The notes under the pieces are model-generated. The model did not search any database, had not been told where the DNA came from, and saw only the letters and a program-made list of their open reading frames with translations. Made by a program: the position numbers and the translations under genes. From Chamaecrista fasciculata (taxonomy: Eukaryota > Streptophyta > Magnoliopsida > Fabales > Fabaceae), in contig QANZ01030783.1 in assembly GCA_003254925.1 (NCBI GenBank), forward strand, positions 62,001 through 126,000: DNA of 64,000 nt. The letters are read 5' to 3'. Positions 11,214-24,429 of this stretch are shown in pieces. Within the stretch, counting starts at the first letter, position 1. The number at the start of each line of letters is the position of its first letter.

Positions 11214-12526
11214 TTTTCGTTATTGGGATCTTCACATCTCCAGAAAGAAAAAAAACAAGTTCTTGTGAAAATATTGTACTGTTTATAATTAATCCTCTGA
11301 ACCAAAAAAAAAAAAAGTATTTTAGCTTTTCTTTTTTATATGTATACTCTTTTAATTTTTATGGCAGATTTGACAGATCTTTATTTTTTATTTCTTTTTT
11401 GTTACAAATCATACCACATGAAGACAAGCAGCGACTTGTAACTAGAAAAATTATATATAAGTATCTTATTTTTAAAAAAAAGTTTAGGTGAGTTGGGCTC
11501 CGAAAACTCATCAAGGTAAGAGTAAATCTTAAGATTCTATGAGCGCTTATAAAGATATTTACAAATTGCCTACCAATAAAGCCGTCACATCGACAATGAC
11601 AATCGAACTCACCACTTATATACAAGTAATTTGGTACGACTTGCAGCAATACATTTTAGTTTTTTATTTTTAAACTAAAGTGTCGCCAATAATTGCTCCA
11701 CACACCAATTTGAAGTTTTGAACTCATTTGCAATTGCAGCGCCTCACACACACTCACACGCCCACACATCAATTTTTATATACTCTACCACTCATCATCA
11801 CATGTAGTACTAGTGTGCTTTATAATTTTTTATAATTATTAAAAACTTAAAATTAAAACAAAAGTAAAAAATTATTTTATTATATTTTACGATAAAAAAA
11901 TTAATTATTTTTTTATTTTTATCGTAAATTTTTTTACTTGAAATAGTAAAAATTTATTTAATATGCCTTATTTTTATTCTCTTTTAATATTTTATTTAAA
12001 ATATAATTTTATTGCATACTTTAAGAAATCAATTATTACAATATTTCTCAACAGATATATAATAATATAGATATATCCCCGTAATCTCCATTTCCCAGTA
12101 GTAATGAAGTTATAACCTTGGGGTATATGTATGGGGAGAGACACCACCTCTTGATAGCATTAACCCTATTTCTTGATGCTTGCACTTGTCAAGCCAATCA
12201 GTTTTCCTCTAAGAACAGATATAGTTTAATCATTAATAATGTAAAGACTTGTCCCATAACAAGTTTTTTAAATATAAAGTATGTTTTAGTGTGCTGTCTA
12301 CCCATGTGGGCTGTGGCGCCATACATTTTAAAGTTTTCATATCTATCTGAATCTCAATATATAGATATGTTTTGTATATTTAATGAGAAGATCAGAAGAC
12401 AACAACAGAATTCAAATCCCTCCCTCCATTTATTTATCACCTAAAAGGACACAAAATAGAAAACCCTGCTTCTATATTTTCAAACACAGACTCATCAGAC
12501 ACTTGGGAATTAAGGATCCTATTCCT
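11214..12526. other. Intergenic DNA between SCPL copies 1 and 2
   Basis: This holds the 3' flank of copy 1 and the promoter of copy 2. The block CTTGCACTTGTCAAGCC (about 12179) matches one upstream of copy 1. A conserved leader phrase (AACCCTGCTTCTATATTTTC, about 12461) precedes the start codon. An open frame runs from 12383 into exon 1 through the leader, but the matching upstream ATG is absent in copy 1, so it is not used as the start here. Confidence 0.5.
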
Positions 12527-15500
12527 ATGGTAACGTTAAGAATGAAGCAAATGGCTACTATCACCATGTCTTATACTTGGTTTCTGTTTCTTGTTCTTGC
12601 TCTATCATCACAGGCTTATTCTACTTCTTCTGAAATCACTCGCACAGAGGTTAAGTTTCTTCCTGGATTTCAGGGTCCCCTTCCTTTCCATCTTGAAACT
12701 GGGTATGTGTTAAACACTTAAAGCTTGAAACTTTCTGATTATAATCATAATTATTTGTCATTAATTCGTATGTATATGTATGTGATGATTGTTAATGAAT
12801 ATATAAGGTATGTGGGAGTGGGTGAATCAGAGACAGAGAAAGTAGAGCTATTTTACTACTTTGTGAAGTCAGAGAAGAATCCTAAAGAAGACCCTCTCAT
12901 ACTTTGGCTTACTGGTGGTAGAGGTTGCTCTTCTCTCTCTACCCTTGCCTTTGAAATTGGTAATATATTCTTCCTCCTTTTTTTTTTCTTTAAGTTTAAT
13001 GAATTTTTCATGGCTTAGAAATTTTTACATGGAAAATAATGTTAAAGAAAGTTTTGTACATTTCATATATATGCACTTTTCTAAACCAAACCAATGCTTT
13101 TGTAGGTCCATTTAGTTTCGAGATTGAAGAATACAATGGTAGTCTGCCTACATTGGTCTCAAATCCACACGCATGGACCAAGGTTATTTCTCATGATAAC
13201 TTGATTCGATTCTGAGTTTGCTAATTTAGAATTTCTATATATATATATATTTGGTTCCTGATGATGACTGAATTTGTGTCAGATTTGTAACATACTATTT
13301 GTAGATTTACCTGCTAATGCTGGATTTTCGTATACAACTCTCCCTGTTGAAACTCAAAATACTGACTTCAAACAAATTGAACATGCTCATCGATTTTTTA
13401 GGAAGGTATAAACACCCTAAAATATATATATATACATATATATATATCCAAAATAGACCATAGTGTATTCAAAGTTTTTAGCTAGACTTTAATTTCTTAA
13501 TTAATTTCTTGTGTGGATGGATGCAGTGGTTGATTAATCATCCTGAATTTCATTCAAATTTAGTATACGTAGGTGGGGAATCATATTCTGGACTTATTGT
13601 CCCACCAGTCTCCCTGGCCATTCTCAAAGGTTTGTTTGCTTTTAATTTAATACAAGGATGGATCAAGTACTTAGTCTTGTAAAATAGTATATAATTTGAT
13701 ATATTTTATAAATTGTTTAGTCTAAAGTTTATTTGAAACTTTTAGTTTAGTTCTATATTAAGTTTGTTTTTTAAATTGGCTCTTATACTAAATGTTTAGA
13801 GTTGACTAAGCTGAAAGATCTTGACATGTAAGTCGAAAAACAGATCTTAACATGTAAGTTAAAGGTGAAAATGTTAAAGTTTTAATATTGACTAAGATGA
13901 AGGTGTTATGTTGGATGAGTAGTCATAATATTAATGATAAGATTATGAATGAATGCATTAGAAAAAAGTTGGGGGTGACGCAAATCATAGAAAAGTTAGT
14001 TGGAACACACCTTCAATGGTTTGAGCATGTAAAAAAAATATTTGTAAGTTTCCATTCATATAATTGATTAAATAGATGATAGCTTAATAGTTCATGAAAG
14101 TCGAAAGGGGAAGATTAAGGAAGACTATTAATAAAATTATTTGAAAAGATTTAATCATTAATAACTTAACTATGAAAATGAACAAAAGATAAAACATGTT
14201 GGTATTAGTTGATCTATATATTTGACTCACCTAAAAAGAAAAGGTTTTAATAGTAGTTATTGTTTTTTAGCATTGATGTTGCTTATTCATATAGTTATTG
14301 GTTTACAATGAATTAGTTTTTCATATATGCATTTAATTATTTTTAGAATCTCAAAATAAGCATTGTTATCATAAATTTATGTTAACTTATTAAAGACCAA
14401 ACTTTAAACATTGTATAAAATAATTTTCCAAAAAAAGAGATTAAATAGTTAATTTTCTCAAAATATATATATATATATATATATTATATTTGGGATCTTG
14501 AAATATGTGAGTTTGCAGGAAATGAAGACAATGTAGAGCCTTGGATCAATTTCCAGGTCTGTGATTCTCCATGTTTGTAATTTTCCTTCAATGGAGAATA
14601 ATGAACATATGAGTAAGATCCTACTTTTGTATCTAACTAATAATCTGGAAATGATTTAGGGATACTTAGTAGGAAATCCTGTAACAGATGAATCTATAGA
14701 TGGCAACTCTTATATCCCATTTGCTCATGGCATGGGTCTTATTTCAGATGAACTCTATGAGGTAATTCATAATTCTTCCCAAATAATCAATTAAATCAAA
14801 TCAATCTCCTTGATTAATTGCAATATCTGATAATGAATTTCACATCATTATTGATTAATTTTATTTACGCTTGTAGTCGTTGAAAAGAAGTTGTGGAGGA
14901 GAGTACCAAAATGTAGATCCTAATAATACATTATGTGCCAGAAATATTGCAGCATACGAAAAGGTGTAATATACATGACAGTGATTTTATTTCATGCAAT
15001 TAGTTACAATTATTCATTTCATTTTTCTCCCCATATTATATTATAATTAATATTTGTATATATCAATTGTGATTATCAGTGTATTTCAGGATTGAGTGCA
15101 GCACATATTTTGGAACGCTCTTGTTCCTATCTTTCTCCAAAACCACAAGACTTCTTAGGAAGAAGATCTCTCCATGAAATATCTGAATTGGATTATCCAC
15201 TTCCTCCTATAGGATGCCGAGTTAGTAATTTCTACTAGCATATTATTAATAAATTTAAATTTTATTTTTGTCTCTCAATTTGTTTCTTCTTTATTAGTAA
15301 TTTGGTGTTTAGAATGTGTTTTCTTTTCGGCCTGAAGTGTTTAAAATGTGTTTGATTTTGTATATTTATGCAGCTTCATGATGGGTCTGTTTTGGCCCAA
15401 CATTGGACAAATGATGATAGGGTTCGAAAGGCCCTTGGCATCCGTAAGGTAATAAATTAAATCTATCACTATATTTTTTTTTGGGCCTGAAAAATCTATC

Positions 15501-18500
15501 ACCACCAATCCACAATCCTTAACCTAATTAGATATACAAAAGCAAGAAAACTCAAAGTCCAAACAATATATTGAACCAGTTTTGGTTTAGCAGCTTTTAT
15601 CTTATTCATTAGTTGAGATGACCTGAGTGAGATAGTATCTGCAAAACTCACTCACTTGTTGTGATTTGGATTGAATTGTAGGTTTTAAAATTTTTAATCT
15701 CCTCAATCCAACTCAACCAGCTTGTTTGTTAAAAAAAAATTACAAAAATCAATTTGATTTAACTAAAGTTCCATTTTAATCTCTCAAATAATATTATTTT
15801 CTTATTTTGATCATTTTATAGATTGTTATTCTCAATATAATCCCTCAAAAACAAATTGTAAAAGATCAAATTAAGAGAAAAATTAAGAAGGATCAAATTG
15901 AAAAGACATAAATATCTTAAAAAAAATAGTTTGGGTTAATCAGTCAACCCAACACGTCATTGGGTTAAGTGGGCCTGTTTGGGAACCACCTTAAACATTA
16001 TCTCATCTGGATGTTGTTTGTGTGACTCTTATTTTATCTTATCTCATCTACATTATCATCTCATTTATAACATCATCTCATTTTCTCTTATAATTACTAA
16101 ACTACCCCTACTCATACACCTATAATTACCTATACTCTAATACAAATATAAAAAAAAAACAATTAGGTAAAATAGTAATTTTACATACCATCATTTATTA
16201 TACTTATAGTTTTCTCTCTCTATCTACTATTTCTTATCATTTTTTTTTTCTCTTTTTCAGTCACCTCNNNNNNNNNNNNNNNNNNNNNNNNNNNNNNNNN
16301 NNNNNNNNNNNNNNNNNNNNNNNNNNNNNNNNNNNNNNNNNNNNNNNNNNNNNNNNNNNNNNNNNNNNNNNNNNNNNNNNNNNNNNNNNNNNNNNNNNNN
16401 NNNNNNNNNNNNNNNNNNNNNNNNNNNNNNNNNNNNNNNNNNNNNNNNNNNNNNNNNNNNNNNNNNNNNNNNNNNNNNNNNNNNNNNNNNNNNNNNNNNN
16501 NNNNNNNNNNNNNNNNNNNNNNNNNNNNNNNNNNNNNNNNNNNNNNNNNNNNNNNNNNNNNNNNNNNNNNNNNNNNNNNNNNNNNNNNNNNNNNNNNNNN
16601 NNNNNNNNNNNNNNNNNNNNNNNNNNNNNNNNNNNNNNNNNNNNNNNNNNNNNNNNNNNNNNNNNNNNNNNNNNNNNNNNNNNNNNNNNNNNNNNNNNNN
16701 NNNNNNNNNNNNNNNNNNNNNNNNNNNNNNNNNNNNNNNNNNNNNNNNNNNNNNNNNNNNNNNNNNNNNNNNNNNNNNNNNNNNNNNNNNNNNNNNNNNN
16801 NNNNNNNNNNNNNNNNNNNNNNNNNNNNNNNNNNNNNNNNNNNNNNNNNNNNNNNNNNNNNNNNNNNNNNNNNNNNNNNNNNNNNNNNNNNNNNNNNNNN
16901 NNNNNNNNNNNNNNNNNNNNNNNNNNNNNNNNNNNNNNNNNNNNNNNNNNNNNNNNNNNNNNAAAAAAAGAATCAATGGCAATCTTGTGAATAAAGAGTG
17001 CAAGGAAGGGTATTGTTGGGAAAGAAGGTTTTAAGTGGGGGTATTCTTGTCATTTCACCCAAGAAGCCCTAATCTCATTTCACCTTCTATTCCTATACAA
17101 AAATCAGCCGCTCATCTCCCTCAATCACGTCAAATCGCCTCTTCCTTCTTCCTCCTTCACGTTTTGCTTCATTTGGTCCCTATCAAAGCTTTCCTTCTTC
17201 ACGCTTCCTCTGCCATAGCCACAAGAAGGAAGCGCCTCCTCTGGCAACCTTGGGTGGAGGGTCGCGTGCTGTCTCAAGCCATAAATCAAGGGAGATCGTG
17301 ACTGAAACGAAGGAAAACGACTCAAGAGATGAGGTCTTCGTTTTTTATGTCTTAGGCTAGTGGAGAGGGTTGTATTTTAATATAAATAGGCAAGGGTTCT
17401 ATGTTTTAAAGGAGGATTTCAGAAAGGAAAAAAGAGAGTAAAGGGACTTTCTGAACGAAAAAAACAGAGAGAAAGAGTTTGAGAGTGAAAGGGAGAGGGA
17501 GCTAAAGCTTCATTGTAAGTTTTGTATATCTTCTCTTCCATCTTGTTCTTGTTGTAATCCTAAAGTTCTTGAATGAAATTTTGAAGGTATGCAATGTGAT
17601 TGAGTTATACTCTTCTCTCTTTCTGTTTTGTTGTTGCTTCTCTGCATTTGGAATCATGAACTAGACTACTAGAGCATTTTGCGATGTGATTGAGTTATAC
17701 TATGCTGCATTTTTTTGGGATTGTTTTGGGGCGTTTTGTATTTTATTTTTGCTAGCCAGTGATTGTTTTGAAGATGATAAAAATTTGGGACCAAAAGGAA
17801 ATTATTCAAGGACTTGACTGAAAAGAAGTCTTAAGGAAATGGAGGGTTCTCAAACAAAGGGTAACCCAAGGATCTTTTCGAAATAACAGTCTAATCTTTT
17901 GGTCCTTGAGATGAAACTGCAGAATCCTCTCAATGTCTCTTTGTTGATCGCACTTTGGTCCATCTATTAAAGAAAGAGGACTTAAACGCGAATAAAGAAA
18001 ATTGTGTGAGGTGTAAAACGTAGATTTTCCTTTCTTCCTTTTTGTCTCCACATTCTCTCTGCACATGCGTCTCTTTATTGGGTTTTAGTTTCTTTTTCTT
18101 TTCTCTTTAGCTTTAATTACTCCTTATTTTTAGGCAACCAATTTTTCTCTCTAATTAGACTTTAAAAGCTCATTAATATCTTTTACTGTGTTTTAAATTT
18201 CTGTTGAGATCTTTCTTTTTTAGGGATGAAAAGAGGAGTCATATAATTATTACTTTATCACCATTATTCCTTTTTTAGTTAGATATTTATTTAATTAAAA
18301 ATTAAAGTTTCCATTTGTCTTTCCTTATTTTCTCTTTTTAATGTGTGATTTACTTATTTTCTTTGCTTAAATGTTTATCTTATTTCATTTATTTACTTTC
18401 TTTTATGTAATCAATTTTATAGATGATCAAAAATATTTTTAAAGGCCATTTAATTTTTGAATAATTATTTTAGGGTAACCGTCCGATCGGATGGGTATCG

Positions 18501-20702
18501 TGGGGTGCCTAATACCTTCCCCATGATTCAAATGACTCCCGAACCCGTCTTTGGTTCGAGACCAATTTTTGCCTTATCCACCATTTTTCAAAATTATTTT
18601 CATAAAAATAGTTTTCCAAGTTTTTTCTTAAAAATTTGGTGGCGACTCCTTTTTCAAAGTCATAAACGACATTTCCTCCGGGATGTCAGGTGTGACAACT
18701 GATTCATTGGATCGATACAAAGTTATGGACCGAATTGTATTCTTAAAATAATTTTAATATTATTTTCAATTGGCCTATTATCTCATCCAATGAGATGGAC
18801 AAAAAACTATCATCCAAAAATATTTCATCCTCACATTTTCCAAGATGATCTCATCTCAATATCATTCCATTCAAACCACACTCAAACACCTATCCTTTCA
18901 TCTCAGTATCTCCATCTCATTTCATTATTTCTAACCATTTCTACCCGTATACAAATTAAAAAAAATCCATAAACCTATTTCAACCAACCATAATCATTAC
19001 ATACCTTTTTTTTATATAATTTCATATCCTATTTAACATCATTTTTTCTCAAATATCCAAATACTGATATATTATTTTCATCTCATAATCTCATTACAAC
19101 ATCATCTCATCTCAACCACTAAATTGAGATTGGATGAGATTTTGGAGGTTCCCCAAACATGGTTATGTTTTCCATCTTAACCCAAATAAATCCAATAAAT
19201 ATAAAACCAACCCGCCCTAAACCCAATTTAACACTATTCTTGAACACTCATATTTGTATGATGCGACTAGTTGTATATATATATAAGGATTAAAAACTTA
19301 TGGATGAAAATTGAATAGGGAACAAAAGAGGAATGGAAGAGATGCGATCATTCACCTTACACTCGACAAATTACAAGCAGCATTCCATTTCATGTGGAAT
19401 TGAGTCGCACAGGCTTTCGTTCTCTAGTCTACAGGTTACCCGGTTAACTCCATGCCATTTCTTAACTTGTGCAATCTTTGGGAAATATTAATGGTGATGT
19501 ATGTATGTGATTTCTCAAAATGTTTTTTTTTTTTTTTTTGACAGTGGAGATCATGACATGTTGGTACCATTTCGCGGAACTGAAGTATGGATAAAGTCTT
19601 TGAATTACTCCATTGTTGATGATTGGAGACAATGGTTAGTCCAAGGCCAAGTTGCAGGGTATGCATCCAAAACACTTGAAGAGATATGAATACTATTATA
19701 ATGAAAAAGCTATATAATTTTATTCATATATATATGTATTATGATTTCTTGTGTAAAAAATTCTCTATTTTAACTTGAGCAAAAGTTAAAGTGCATTTTT
19801 TGTCCTATAACTTTTGCTCAAGTCTCAATTTGGTCCCTTAACATTTTATTGTACTTTTGGTCTCATATTCTTTGTCCAGGTCTCAATTTGGCCCATGTTG
19901 CACTTGTGGTCCCTTATCTTTGGATCAGTTTGCAAAATTAGTCAAATATCTTTTGATCAGGTTGCAAAATTTGTCTTATATTTTTGTAAAAGGTTTCACA
20001 TTTTGGGACTAACAGTGGAACTTTTTATAAAGATATGAGACCAAATCTACAACAAAAAAATGAGACCATATAGAACCAATTATGCACCTGCCAAAAGATA
20101 TGAGACCAAAAGTACAACAAGAAAAGCTACAGGACCAAATTGAAACTTAAGTAAAAGATATGTGACCAACAACATACTTTGGCCTTTAATGATTGTTTGT
20201 GTAAAAAGTTCTTTTGGACGCTAATCTATATAAAAAATGGGAAATTCTAAGATGCAAAGTCGATTATGTATACAATTGCAAAGTGACATAATCTCTATTT
20301 TTTTTAAGTAATTTAATGCTGAAAAAAAATAATTTTTTTAACCAATGTATAAATCCACATCATTACTTCCATGCATACACCAATTTGTATTATAGACTAA
20401 CCTATAAAAAAATATAATATTTTAATTGCTAATGAAACACCAAGATAATCCTCTGTTTTGCAGTTACACAAGGGTGTATTCAAATAGGATGACGTTCGCC
20501 ACTGTAAAGGCAAGAGAGATATTTGCAATTTGTGTTGATAGTTTAATTTGGGGACATTATATTAATGATATTATATATTAATACTAATATTTAAGAGTAT
20601 TTTTATATGAATTTGCAGGATGGAGGGCACACAGCTCCTGGGTACAAACCTAAAGAATGCTTTGCAATGTTTCAGAGGTGGATTTCTCAAAATCCATTGT
20701 GA
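12527..20702 (+). CDS. Serine carboxypeptidase-like acyltransferase (SCPL clade IA), copy 2
   Basis: Fourteen exons give 478 codons including stop: 12527-12702, 12808-12959, 13106-13182, 13283-13405, 13527-13629, 14519-14556, 14660-14761, 14877-14963, 15080-15220, 15374-15448, 19319-19434, 19545-19658, 20464-20509, 20619-20702. Exon lengths match copy 1 except exon 9 (141 against 132 nt). There is a signal peptide of about 33 residues. The triad is Ser195 in GESYSG, Asp401 in GDHD and His454 in [13 protein letters not shown] restores the Glu typical of true carboxypeptidases, whereas WLTGGRG resembles the acyltransferase branch, so activity is uncertain. Intron 10 is 3.87 kb because of nested transposon DNA and contains the 695-bp assembly gap; all coding exons lie outside the gap. 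The last intron has a GC donor. Secretory or vacuolar location is inferred from the signal peptide and family. Confidence 0.87.
16268..16962. other. Assembly gap (695 N)
   Basis: This is an unbroken run of N inside intron 10 of SCPL copy 2, just 5' of an LTR-like segment. The missing DNA is therefore probably repeat. Confidence 0.99.
16963..18697 (+). mobile_element. Probable Ty3/gypsy LTR (5' part lost in the gap)
   Basis: A TATA box (TATAAATAGG, 17381-17390) is followed by a pyrimidine-rich leader. Near the end come phrases common in plant gypsy (Tat/Ogre-like) LTRs: GGGTGCCTAATACCTTCCC, GACTCCCGAACCCG and GGTGGCGACTCC. The segment ends GGTGTGACA at 18697. No primer-binding site or coding region follows, so this is a solo LTR or 3' LTR; the 5' terminus lies in the gap. 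Lineage assignment is by recalled similarity. Confidence 0.5.
19788..20182. repeat. Foldback MITE in intron 12 of SCPL copy 2
   Basis: 'Aatttggtcccttaac', 'tttggtctcatattc' and similar phrases on the left meet complementary 'gagaccaaaagtac', 'ggaccaaattgaaac' phrases on the right. It occupies the same intron as the related element in copy 1. Ends are approximate. Confidence 0.45.
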
Positions 20703-20942
20703 TTTTCGATAATGGGATCTTCACATTTCGGGAAAGAAAATTAAAACAAGTACTTGTGAAGATATTTTGCGATTAATTACTTGTTATTTATCGTATCAGG
20801 CTAGCTATCAGTTCCAGAATTGAAGGATTGAAATGGTGTTTAGAAATTATTATTGAATTATTTATAATAAATTTACAAATATTGAATAGAATTTGTGTCC
20901 TTATATATTTAATTATTTATATACTAGTTTTGTAGATGGACT

Positions 20943-21284
20943 AAGTAAATTATACTCTGGTATCTTATTTTATTAAGTATTAACCGATTTTATTTTGATA
21001 TCATATTCTTTTAAAAGTGACACTTTGGTTTCATATTCTTTGCAACGTTAACACTTTGGTTCCCTTTTTTATGGATCAATTTCACTTTGGTAACTTGTTC
21101 TATCTTGTTTAAGGTACCAAAGTATTAACGGTGCAAAAAATAAAGTACCAAAATGTCACTTTTGAAGAATAGGGTACTAAAATGTTAACGGTGTAAAGAA
21201 CATAATACCAAAGTATCACTTTTGAAAAAAGGGTATCGAAGTGAAATTGGTCCATTGAACAAGGTACTAAAGTATAACTTACCC
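20943..21284. mobile_element. Diverged MULE-type MITE, 3' of SCPL copy 2
   Basis: The left end reads AAGTAAATTATAC and the right end GTATAACTTACCC. The interior has repeated 'ggtaccaaa(a/g)tg' and 'cactttggt' phrases in both orientations. It is the same family as 6107-6385, but its termini are worn and no target-site duplication could be found. Confidence 0.55.
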
Positions 21285-21637
21285 AAATTAATATTGGTTT
21301 AATTTGTAATATGTATTATATAATAGACAATGATCAAAATACTTAGAACTGTTTATTGTGAATTGTTATTTAATATATTCAATTCAAATGTTTCAATGTT
21401 TGTGCAAATATATTAATATTAACATGTATAATTCAAACAATTTAACTGAAGACTTCTACATTCCAATGATAATAATTTCGTCAATATAATTAGGCTCAAA
21501 ACATTATTATTTCACATATATATATATATATATATTATACTATTTGACCCAAGAAAAGTGCAAATCAAAACTGCTGGCTTTGACTACTTATTTTTTTAGG
21601 GCCATAAACCCATCCTTATTATTGTTATTGTTATTTT

Positions 21638-22598
21638 TTTTTGGTAAATAAAAGGGGCCTTACGACCTTTAAATAAAAGACAAAAAACTACCTACACAGA
21701 GGTAGCTCTAAACCCGCCCTATCCTCACACAGCACAAGGCTAAGGCCTAAGAGCCTCAGGAGGACTAGTCCAATAATTCTTCACCCGATCCAAGTCAAAG
21801 CCCAATCTAGCCAATAAGTCAGCGGCCCAGTTATCACTACGTATGACATGACAAACCCGCACGTCTCAATCCCTGTTCAGCAACGAAGAAGCCAACAAGT
21901 ACAAGCTACCACCACCATTGAGGTTAAAGTTTCGATTTTTCTGCAGGTAACTCGCTGCAATCAAGGAATCAGTTTCCACCACCACCTTTCTAAATCCCAG
22001 CAACCAAACAAGCTCCAACCTTCGCATTTCCCCCAAATTTTAGCATCCAAGACATTACAAACCCCCAAGAACCTCGAGAATCCTCCCCTCCACTCTCCAT
22101 CGGCATCCCTAACAAGCCCGCCACAAGTCGCCAGGCCAGACGATTTTCGAACAGCTCCGTCGGAGTTGATTTTCACCCACCCCCTAGGTGGCGGATCCCA
22201 CTTGATCACATGCTCTGTCCTCTTCAAAATCACGGGTAAGCCTCCTATGACGCCTTAAAAGAAATGATCCAATCAACCCATTTAAAAATTATTTGCTCGG
22301 GGTTTGTAGGAACAACAACATCTTCAGAGAAAACCCTCTTGTTCATCCACTTCCACAACATCCAACAAGTTACAGCAAAGATCACACTCCAGCGCCTACC
22401 CACGGAGTTTTGAGGCAGATTGGCAATCAACCACTCTTTAATATTCGGACTGAAAAAGCCAAATCTCCTTCTCAGAGGTAAAATGGTTTCCCAAACATTC
22501 CTAGCATGACTACAACCTCTGAACACATGTAATATAGATTCAGGATGAATAATGCAAGTAGAACACATAGGGCTACAACCACTCCAAACAACTCTCTC
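21638..22598 (-). mobile_element. 5'-truncated L1-type LINE with target-site duplications
   Basis: On the minus strand the remnant encodes the end of a LINE ORF2. The zf-RVT Cys/His segment (22245-22568) includes ESILHVFRGCSHARNVW. An RNase H-type domain (from about 22233) includes RGWVKINSDGA and GGLVRDADG. The frame is broken between and after these blocks. A 17-bp direct repeat, ATTGTTATTGTTATTTT, flanks it at 21621-21637 and 22599-22615, and a T-run (the complement of the poly-A tail) sits at the left end, as target-primed reverse transcription predicts. It is about 960 bp long and missing endonuclease and reverse transcriptase, so it is dead. Confidence 0.87.
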
Positions 22599-22615
22599 AT
22601 TGTTATTGTTATTTT

Positions 22616-23440
22616 AAAGAAGGTTGAAACTTCAAAATTCAAATTAGTTTTAAATGTATGAGACAAATATTAAATTGGTTTTAGATATTTTATTTATTTT
22701 AAATTAATTCTACATGTTTTTATATCTACAAGTAAAGTGCAAATACTTTTAGTGACGTTAAATAAAACTGTAAGTATAAATAGTATTTACCCACAACTAT
22801 AATAGTTTTGTCACTAAAAAGTTATAGTTTTACCAACAAATCTAAAATTCTGTCTATATATAATTGATTTTAATTGTTTTAGTATTATTTAGTAAACAAG
22901 AGAGTATAAATAATTTATTTGATAACATTGTAATTTTTTACTTACAGATAAATAAAGCCTATCACTAAAAACAATTATTTTACCTACAAATTTAAAGTTT
23001 TTATTACCGTAAATCTTATAGATAGTTTTGGTATTATTTATTAACTAAGAGAATATAAATAATTTATTTAATGACATTAAATATAATTATGGATATAAGA
23101 AACTTTTACTTACATATGGAAGAACTTTATAATAAAAATATAAAAAGTTCTATACAACTTTTTTTCTACTATATATTTCCTTGTTATGCGTCAAGTGTTA
23201 GCTTTTGCGAAGACGTGTCCCATAAAAAACTTTAAAAAGTTTTAATTATGTTTATAGGTGGAATAAATTAATACTTTGATCTCTAACAAATTATTAAGTT
23301 AAAGATTTGGTCTCTAAAATATTAAAATATATNGTTTTAAGACCAAATGGTAGAATTTAAAAGGAGCAAATTATTAGTGATTTTTGTCAATTCCCAATTC
23401 ATCGTTACCTTGGTCCGTGTCGCCGAACCCGAATCCATAG
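22616..23440. other. AT-rich intergenic DNA without a supported gene
   Basis: Several diverged direct repeats share 'agttataaatagta/taatttatttgataacatt' phrases (about 22740-23060). A single N occurs at 23333 inside a worn repeat. I see no coding signal. Confidence 0.5.
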
Positions 23441-23968
23441 TTTGAAAACCCGGACCGGTCATTGACCCGGATAAGGGCTCGGGTGGTTGGGTCACGGGTT
23501 CAACCGTCGGGTCAGTGGGTCAATTATTGAATCGCTCAAATTAAAAAATTATATAAATATATATATTAAAATCAAATAATAATATAGAATTTAAATTTAA
23601 AATTATTATTTAAATTATAATAATATATAATAAACTTNTAAGACTAAATAAATCAATTTTAAATATGAAAATGATTAGCATAATATAAAATAAGTCTTGA
23701 ATCTCAACACCAATACTTAAATTTAGATTCCATACTACAATGAAACTTACATTAAAAATATCAACACATCAAATAAGTCTTAAACAACAACAAAAACATC
23801 AAAATCAAACAAGTCTTGCTAGTTTAGTTCATTATAACAAAGTTACAAAGTGAAAGTATTAAACGAATCAAAATCTAAATTTGCATCTTCATTTCTTTCA
23901 ATATCAGCCTCAGCACCATTATCATCATCATTATAAATTATTATTACCTAGAAAGTGAGAGTTGGGAC

Positions 23969-24429
23969 TGTTGGAAAATAGTTAGTAATTAAAGTCTCAC
24001 ATTGGATAAGTTGAAGGGTTAAGAAGAGGGTTCATATGTGAAGGGTCATAACTCTTCATATGTGGATGGTTGTAACTGTTTATTAAAAAGTCATGAATAT
24101 TGAATCATGACAAGTTATGACCAACCATTAAGATTGAACATGAAAAGATATGATTGTAGGAATCTGAAAGGTTGTACATCTTCAGGTTTTCCTCTATAAA
24201 TAGCATCTCGTCTCTCAAACAGAAAATCAATCAAGAGATCTTATCTTCAACTTTTCTTTCACAAAATTGTGTTCATAAGATATTATAGTTTTGCTGGCTA
24301 TAATATCAGGCTTTGTAAAATCCTGGAGGAAATCTGCCATACAAACCCAGCAGCAATTGAATAGTGGGGGCTTAATTTCCTTAAAGACAGTGATCACACT
24401 ATCAAAGCCTATACTATATTTTTCTAACA
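23969..24429 (+). mobile_element. Solo LTR with 5-bp target-site duplication
   Basis: A 461-bp segment starts TGTTGGAAAA and ends TTTTTCTAACA, the inverted TG...CA termini of an LTR. It is flanked by the 5-bp repeat GGGAC (23964-23968 and 24430-24434). A TATAAATAG promoter core lies near 24195. No internal retroelement DNA adjoins either side, so an LTR-LTR recombination left a solo copy. The termini suggest a Ty1/copia origin by family resemblance. Confidence 0.85.

Larger units (their letters stand above)
15977..19158. mobile_element. DNA-transposon-like insertion filling intron 10 of SCPL copy 2
   Basis: It opens TGTTTGGGAACC and closes GGTTCCCCAAACA, nearly perfect inverted termini. Both subterminal regions (to about 16260, and 18780-19150) are rich in repeated ATCTCATC / GATGAGAT motifs. 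The centre is unrelated: an N gap and an LTR-like segment. I infer a non-autonomous DNA element that later received a retrotransposon. No target-site duplication is evident, so the superfamily is left open. Confidence 0.55.

Noticed and set aside
12383-12526. N-terminal extension of SCPL copy 2 from an upstream ATG
   Set aside because: The extension lies in the conserved leader, the ATG is not shared with copy 1 or 3, and it would bury the signal peptide.
16257-17003. A 248-codon minus-strand frame
   Set aside because: Nearly all of it is the N run; there is no real coding content.
21848-22258. 136-codon plus-strand frame
   Set aside because: It is antisense to the LINE RNase H and zf-RVT coding region.
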